This document shows, in pieces, positions 60,048 through 64,000 of a stretch of DNA of 64,000 nucleotides. Positions within the stretch are counted from its first letter, which is position 1, and each line of letters opens with the position of its first letter. The position numbers and the translations under genes were made by a program. The DNA comes from Hyphomicrobium sp. (GTDB taxonomy: Bacteria; Pseudomonadota; Alphaproteobacteria; Rhizobiales; Hyphomicrobiaceae), in NCBI RefSeq assembly GCF_009026145.1, contig NZ_WBUE01000003.1:124001-188000 (forward strand), read 5' to 3'. The notes under the pieces are model-generated. The model made no database searches. It was not told the DNA's origin and saw nothing but the letters and a program-made list of their open reading frames with translations.

Positions 60048-62603
60048 ATGACTCTCGAAGCGCGGCTTCCTACACCGCTCGACCAGACACTCCTCGCCGA
60101 TTATGCGCGCGCGTGCGGCGGCGCCCACGACGAGCTCATCGATGCCAGCGGCGAAGTGCGCCCGCATTGGCAGACTTTTCTCGCCGCGCTCGCGGCACTC
60201 CCCGTCGCCGAGCAAGCCCAGCGCTCCGAGCGCCTCAACCGGCGTGTGCGCGAGATGGGTATCGCGCACGACATCTTTGCCGACCCGGCTTCCCCCGGCA
60301 AACGCTGGGAGGTCGACCTCGTCCCGCTGATTTTCTCGAGCACCGAATGGCAGGCACTCGAGAAGGCCATCATCCAGCGTGCGCGGCTCCTGAACGCCAT
60401 CCTCGCCGACGCCTACGGCGAGCAGCGGCTGCTGCGCGAGGGTCTGATCCCTCCGGCGCTCATCTTCTCCGACCTGGCCTTCCTAACACCCTGCCACGGC
60501 ATCAATCCCGCGGCGGGCTACCTGCAGTTCTATGCACTCGACCTAGCGCGCGAGGCCGATGGCAACTGGCGGGTCATCGACAACCACACCGAGACGCCGG
60601 CTGGCGTCGGCTATGCGCTCGCTAATCGCGTCGTGCACACGCACATCGCCGGCGATCTGTTCGAAGCCTGCAACAGCCTGCGCCTGGCGCCGTTCTTCCA
60701 ACGCCTGCAAGGCGGCCTGACGATGCTCACCGGGCGCCGCGATCCGCGCATCGCCCTGCTCACCCCCGGGCCGCACCACGACGACTACTTCAGCCACGCT
60801 TACCTCGCCCGCTACCTCGGCTATCTCTTGGTCGAGGGCGGCGACCTGCGCACGGCAGGCGACCGCATGTTTCTCAAGACGCTCGAGGGCCTGAAGCGCA
60901 TCGATCTCATCGTCCGCTGCGTCGACGGCCGCCAATCCGATCCGCTGGAGCTCGATGCAGCCCGCTACGGCGGCCCGCCCGGTCTCGTGCAGGCCTGCCG
61001 CAAAGCTCCGGAGCTGGTGCGCAACGCCCTCGGCTCTGCGGTGGCGCAGAATCGCGGCCTCGGCGCCTACCTGCCGGCCATCTGCCGTCGGCTGTTCGGG
61101 GAGGAGCTGCTGATCGCCGATGCGCCTCGCCGCTGGCTGGGCGAGGAGGAAAACCGCCGGCACGTCATCGACAACCTCGAACGCATGGTCATCCACCCGG
61201 CGCAGGAGGGTACCGGTCGTCCCGGCGGCGCGCAGTACGGGCAGCTCGGTTCCAGCCTCACCGAGGCGCAGCGGCGCGCGCTGAAGGAGGAGATCGAGCT
61301 GCACGGCGACGTGCTGGTCGCCGAGGAGCGCATCGGCTTTGGGACGACGCCGGCCTTCACGCCGCAAGGCCTCGTCCCACAGCCGTTTGCCGTCCGCCTC
61401 TTCGCCGCCGCAACCTCCGATGGCTTCACGGTGATGCCCGGCGGGCTCGCCATGGCCATCGTTCCCAACCTCGCCGTGGCGCTCAGCGCGCCCGAGGCCC
61501 GCACGCGCGACGTGTGGATCATCGCCGATGGCGAGGTACCCCCGCATCGCAGCCTGTGGCAGCCGACGATCGATACCGCGCGCGTGCAGCGCTCACAGCG
61601 CGTCATTCAAAGCCGCGTCGCTGATGACCTGTTCTGGCTCGGACGTTACGGGGAGCGCGCCGACTGGATCATGCGCGTCTTGCGCAGCGCCTTGCAGCCC
61701 CTGCGCGGCGACAATGCTCCCTCGCAGGTGCAGGGTGCCGCACGCGCCTGCCTCGAGGCGCTGGCCGCCCGCGATGGGATGCACAGCCTCCCACCGCGCG
61801 ATGGCGACGATGCCGCTGCGGTCGAGCGCATGGTGCACTTGCTGATCGCCGCCAAGGACGGCCGCCGCACGCTCGATGGCACACTCGACAAGCTCTATCG
61901 GGTCGCCAACCTGACGCGCGATCGCCTGTCGCTGGAAGCCTGGCGGGTGTTGAGCCAATTCCGCCCCGGCGCCGAGTGGCGCCGCGCCCTGCTCACGGCC
62001 TCGCCCGAAGTGCTGCTCGATCTCATCGAGGATGGGCTCGGCTGGCTTGCCGCCTTCAACGGCCTGATGCACGAGAACATGACCCGCAACCAGGGCTGGT
62101 CGTTTCTCGACATGGGGCGCCGCGTCGAGCGCGCCGGCAACATGAGCGAGGCGATCCTGTGGCTGTTCGGACAACCGCTCGACCCCGAGGAGGAGACCGG
62201 CCGCCTGTTCTTCCTGCTCGAGGTCGCCGACAGCTTCATCACCTATCGCTCGCGCTACCGGCTTGATCCGATGCTGGCGCTGGTACTCGACCTGCTGCTG
62301 CTCGACGAGACCAACCCGCGCAGCCTCGCCTATCAGCTCGCCAGCATCTCGCACCATCTTGCCGGCATGCCGCAGTCCAAGCAGGGCGCCAGCCTCACCG
62401 ACGAGCGGCGGCTGATCCTGTCCATGCTGACATCCATCCGGCTTGCCGACGTCGAGGCCTTCGCCAAGGACCCTTCGCGCGCGGAGCTGCAGGAGGCGGT
62501 GCGCAACCAGCTGCGCCTGCTACCGCAGCTCACCACCGCCATCGAGCGGCACTACTTCAATCTGCTCGAGGAGCAGCCGCACCGCGTCCACACCCGCAGC
62601 TAG
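60048..62603 (+). CDS. Circularly permuted ATP-grasp + alpha-E domain fusion
   Basis: An 851-residue fusion. Residues about 60-480 are a circularly permuted ATP-grasp ligase ('HNPAAGYLQF'-like segment 'HGINPAAGYLQFYALDL', 'IDNHTETPAGVGYALANR', 'LLTPGPHHDDYFSHAYLARYLGYLLVEGGDL', 'HVIDNLERMVIHPA'). Residues about 515-840 are the alpha-E helical domain (DUF403; 'DDLFWLGRYGERADWIMRVLR', 'WSFLDMGRRVERAGNMSEAI'). In many genomes these are two adjacent genes; here they are fused. The ligase probably joins an amine to a carboxylate through an acyl-phosphate. The ATG at 60048 has GAAG upstream. The TAG stop falls inside a palindromic repeat. Confidence 0.94.
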   Translation: MTLEARLPTPLDQTLLADYARACGGAHDELIDASGEVRPHWQTFLAALAALPVAEQAQRSERLNRRVREMGIAHDIFADPASPGKRWEVDLVPLIFSSTEWQALEKAIIQRARLLNAILADAYGEQRLLREGLIPPALIFSDLAFLTPCHGINPAAGYLQFYALDLAREADGNWRVIDNHTETPAGVGYALANRVVHTHIAGDLFEACNSLRLAPFFQRLQGGLTMLTGRRDPRIALLTPGPHHDDYFSHAYLARYLGYLLVEGGDLRTAGDRMFLKTLEGLKRIDLIVRCVDGRQSDPLELDAARYGGPPGLVQACRKAPELVRNALGSAVAQNRGLGAYLPAICRRLFGEELLIADAPRRWLGEEENRRHVIDNLERMVIHPAQEGTGRPGGAQYGQLGSSLTEAQRRALKEEIELHGDVLVAEERIGFGTTPAFTPQGLVPQPFAVRLFAAATSDGFTVMPGGLAMAIVPNLAVALSAPEARTRDVWIIADGEVPPHRSLWQPTIDTARVQRSQRVIQSRVADDLFWLGRYGERADWIMRVLRSALQPLRGDNAPSQVQGAARACLEALAARDGMHSLPPRDGDDAAAVERMVHLLIAAKDGRRTLDGTLDKLYRVANLTRDRLSLEAWRVLSQFRPGAEWRRALLTASPEVLLDLIEDGLGWLAAFNGLMHENMTRNQGWSFLDMGRRVERAGNMSEAILWLFGQPLDPEEETGRLFFLLEVADSFITYRSRYRLDPMLALVLDLLLLDETNPRSLAYQLASISHHLAGMPQSKQGASLTDERRLILSMLTSIRLADVEAFAKDPSRAELQEAVRNQLRLLPQLTTAIERHYFNLLEEQPHRVHTRS

Positions 62604-62675
62604 TGTGATGATCGAGAAATTCGCCATCGACAGCGGCAAGGTACCGAGCGAATTTATCGATCTGAATCACACTAG
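62600..62675. repeat. Palindromic intergenic element 1
   Basis: The arms 62600-62624 and 62648-62675 are near-perfect reverse complements: CTAGTGTGAT at the outer end and AAATTCGC at the inner end, with one small bulge and one mismatch between. The loop is 62625-62647. It starts inside the stop codon of the upstream gene. Such elements in Hyphomicrobiales are often dispersed in many copies and may serve as RNA 3' ends. Confidence 0.6.
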
Positions 62676-62689
62676 CAAGGCCATGGTTG

Positions 62690-62765
62690 TAGTGCCCCTT
62701 ATCATTCCGAAATTCGCTCCCTCCCCCAGCAGCGAACTTCGGCGAACTTCGGAATGGGGGCACTA
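62690..62765. repeat. Palindromic intergenic element 2
   Basis: The outer arms TAGTGCCCC (62690-62698) and GGGGCACTA (62757-62765) pair perfectly. Inside, ATTCCGAAATTCGC (62704-62717) pairs with GCGAACTTCGGAAT (62742-62755) with one mismatch. GCGAACTTCG occurs twice in tandem (62732-62741 and 62742-62751). The element ends 11 bases before the next ATG. Confidence 0.6.
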
Positions 62766-62776
62766 GAGCCGAAGCC

Positions 62777-63652
62777 ATGATCTACGATGTCAGCCATCGC
62801 ACGATCTATCGCTACTCAACGCCGGTGGCGCAAAGCCAGCACATCGTCCACATGTCCCCGCGCGCCGTCGAGCGCCAGCAGATCAAGGGCCACACGCTGC
62901 TCATCGAGCCGGCACCGACCATCCGCGCCGAACGCGAGGACTATTACGGCAATCGCGTCGTGATGTTCGACATCGAGCAGGACCACAACGAGCTCGTCGT
63001 GCATGCGCGCTCGACGATTGGCGTTACCGCGCCGGGCAACATCGATCGCTCGGCCACACGCCCGTGGGAAGCCCTTGCCAGGACGATCTCCGATCCGCGC
63101 CGCGGCCTCGAGCTCGAGGTCGTGCGCTACGCCTGCGCCTCCAAGAACACGCGCGCGACGCCGGACATCGCAGCCTACGCGCGGCAATCGTTCACGCCCG
63201 GACGGCCGGTGCTCGCGGCGGCCTGGGATCTGGTCGAGCGCATCCATAACGATTTCACCTTCGACCCGACGGCGACGGACGTATCGACGCCGGTGACGCA
63301 GGTGCTGCAGCAGAGGCGCGGAGTCTGTCAGGATTTTTCACACCTAGCGCTTGCCTGCGCGCGCGCTATGCGCCTGCCGGCGCGTTACGTCAGCGGCTAC
63401 ATCATGACGAGCCCGGCGCCCGGCGTTGCGCGCCTCACCGGCGCCGACGCCTCGCACGCCTGGATCTCGGTGTGGTCGCCCGAGTTTGGGTGGGTCGATT
63501 TCGATCCGACCAACGGGCTGATGCCGAAGGACGAGCACATCACCATCGCCTATGGCCGCGACTACGACGACGTCAGCCCGATCAGCGGCATCCTGCTCGG
63601 CGGCAACGAGCATTCGGTCTACGTCGGCGTCGACGTGACGCCTGTGGACTGA
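62777..63652 (+). CDS. Transglutaminase-like cysteine protease family protein
   Basis: A 291-residue bacterial transglutaminase-like protein. The N-terminal beta domain ('MIYDVSHRTIYRYSTPVAQS') is followed by the core with C184 in 'RRGVCQDFSHLALACARA', H227 in 'GADASHAWISVW' and D243 in 'VDFDPTNG', so the triad is complete. Such proteins usually act as amide- or isopeptide-bond proteases. It follows the ATP-grasp/alpha-E gene after 173 bases of palindromic repeats and completes the three-gene set. ATG at 62777 is the only good start. No signal peptide is present, so action is in the cytoplasm. Confidence 0.93.
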   Translation: MIYDVSHRTIYRYSTPVAQSQHIVHMSPRAVERQQIKGHTLLIEPAPTIRAEREDYYGNRVVMFDIEQDHNELVVHARSTIGVTAPGNIDRSATRPWEALARTISDPRRGLELEVVRYACASKNTRATPDIAAYARQSFTPGRPVLAAAWDLVERIHNDFTFDPTATDVSTPVTQVLQQRRGVCQDFSHLALACARAMRLPARYVSGYIMTSPAPGVARLTGADASHAWISVWSPEFGWVDFDPTNGLMPKDEHITIAYGRDYDDVSPISGILLGGNEHSVYVGVDVTPVD

Positions 63653-63743
63653 AAGGTCAGTTAAGCCCGATGAGGACAAGCATGCTCTTCGCGATCAAAG
63701 CCGAAGTTTCCGACCTGCCGCCGCTAGCGCCCTTAGCTCGTCA

Positions 63744-64000
63744 TCAGCGCGGCAATGTGATGACTGCCTTCTGAGCAAGATCCTTATCGAAAGTGCTTTC
63801 CCCAGGGGTATCAGCGTCTGCAGGAAAGCTGAATGTCAGTATTGTATCACCGCGTTTGACGATACTCGTTCGCAACGTGCGAGTGCCTCTTTGGTCGCGA
63901 CAAGAGGTTATAAGAGATCGAATTTCGGTTCCGTCGGTGGTTGGGGTGGCGTGCTTCGCAGAAGCGAAATCTCCGGCGCAACCTTCTGCCGTTTGCGAAA
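63744..64000 (-). CDS. C-terminal end of an unidentified gene (cut by window edge)
   Basis: A frame of 84 codons runs in from the right edge on the minus strand without a stop and ends at TGA 63744-63746, followed directly by a second TGA. It reads, in part, 'CAGDFASAKHATPTTDGTEI' and 'TLRTSIVKRGDTILTFSFPA'. The alternating hydrophobic pattern suggests beta strands; an exported protein is possible. No family is recognised from this piece. Composition is less GC-rich than the neighbours. It could be a chance open frame, but two other frames in the stretch are closed. Confidence 0.5.
   Translation of the reverse strand, partial: SQTAEGCAGDFASAKHATPTTDGTEIRSLITSCRDQRGTRTLRTSIVKRGDTILTFSFPADADTPGESTFDKDLAQKAVITLPR

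Overview
The window is a 64 kb, high-GC chromosomal stretch from an alphaproteobacterium, most likely of the order Hyphomicrobiales (Rhizobiales). The genus cannot be fixed from the sequence. The assignment rests on gene content: NnrS/NsrR, a DUF3775 protein, a porin with the alphaproteobacterial 'CCADLERRVAELEA' start, a Sit-type metal ABC operon behind a Mur/Fur-like palindrome, and the transglutaminase / circularly permuted ATP-grasp set. No tRNA, rRNA, insertion sequence, prophage or CRISPR array was found.

Layout. (1) 1-2 kb: 7Fe ferredoxin fdxA (cut by the left edge), nnrS and nsrR, a nitric-oxide response group with a palindrome in the divergent promoter. (2) 2-24.4 kb: a dense set of stress and energy-limitation genes: CBS protein, BON protein, DUF3775 and zinc-ribbon proteins, chaB-archease-rtcB, an RNase Z-like MBL protein, a GYD protein, a GH3 protein, an acyl-CoA ligase divergent from an ACP/acyl-AMP-ligase/acyltransferase fusion, a THUMP protein, PRPP synthetase, a CapA-like phosphatase, alpha/beta hydrolase + phosphoribosyltransferase, and a tandem universal stress protein. 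At least five promoters here carry FNR/FixK-type boxes (TTGA-N6-TCAA, three perfect), so the region reads as a hypoxia regulon resembling in content the mycobacterial DosR regulon. (3) 24.4-33.7 kb: a scar of two fused exopolysaccharide gene fragments, then a type I secretion ABC protein and adaptor with two large acidic repeat proteins that look like its cargo. (4) 33.7-42.7 kb: a HEPN-like protein, an SDR, and a trehalose group (GH15, otsA, PfkB kinase, otsB, and a ROK-type kinase whose motifs are in circularly permuted order). (5) 42.8-50.7 kb: RND efflux pair and the sitABCD-like Mn/Fe importer. (6) 50.7-56.4 kb: diguanylate cyclase, porin, TPR protein, FecR-domain protein, zinc-binding peptidase-like protein. 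(7) 56.6-63.7 kb: transglutaminase-DUF2126, circularly permuted ATP-grasp + alpha-E fusion, and a second transglutaminase, with two palindromic repeats between the last two. The C-terminal end of an unidentified gene runs in from the right edge.

How the parts may work together (inference). Region 2 combines nucleotide and energy sensing (CBS, USP, PRPP synthetase, phosphoribosyltransferase), RNA handling (RtcB, archease, RNase Z-like, THUMP, HEPN-like) and acyl activation/transfer (GH3, ligase, ACP-AMP-ligase-PlsC) under an oxygen- or NO-responsive regulator not encoded here. Regions 3 and 4 suggest secreted acidic matrix proteins and trehalose-based stress protection. Start sites were moved from the longest reading frame where a ribosome binding site or family alignment favoured it; each case is noted.
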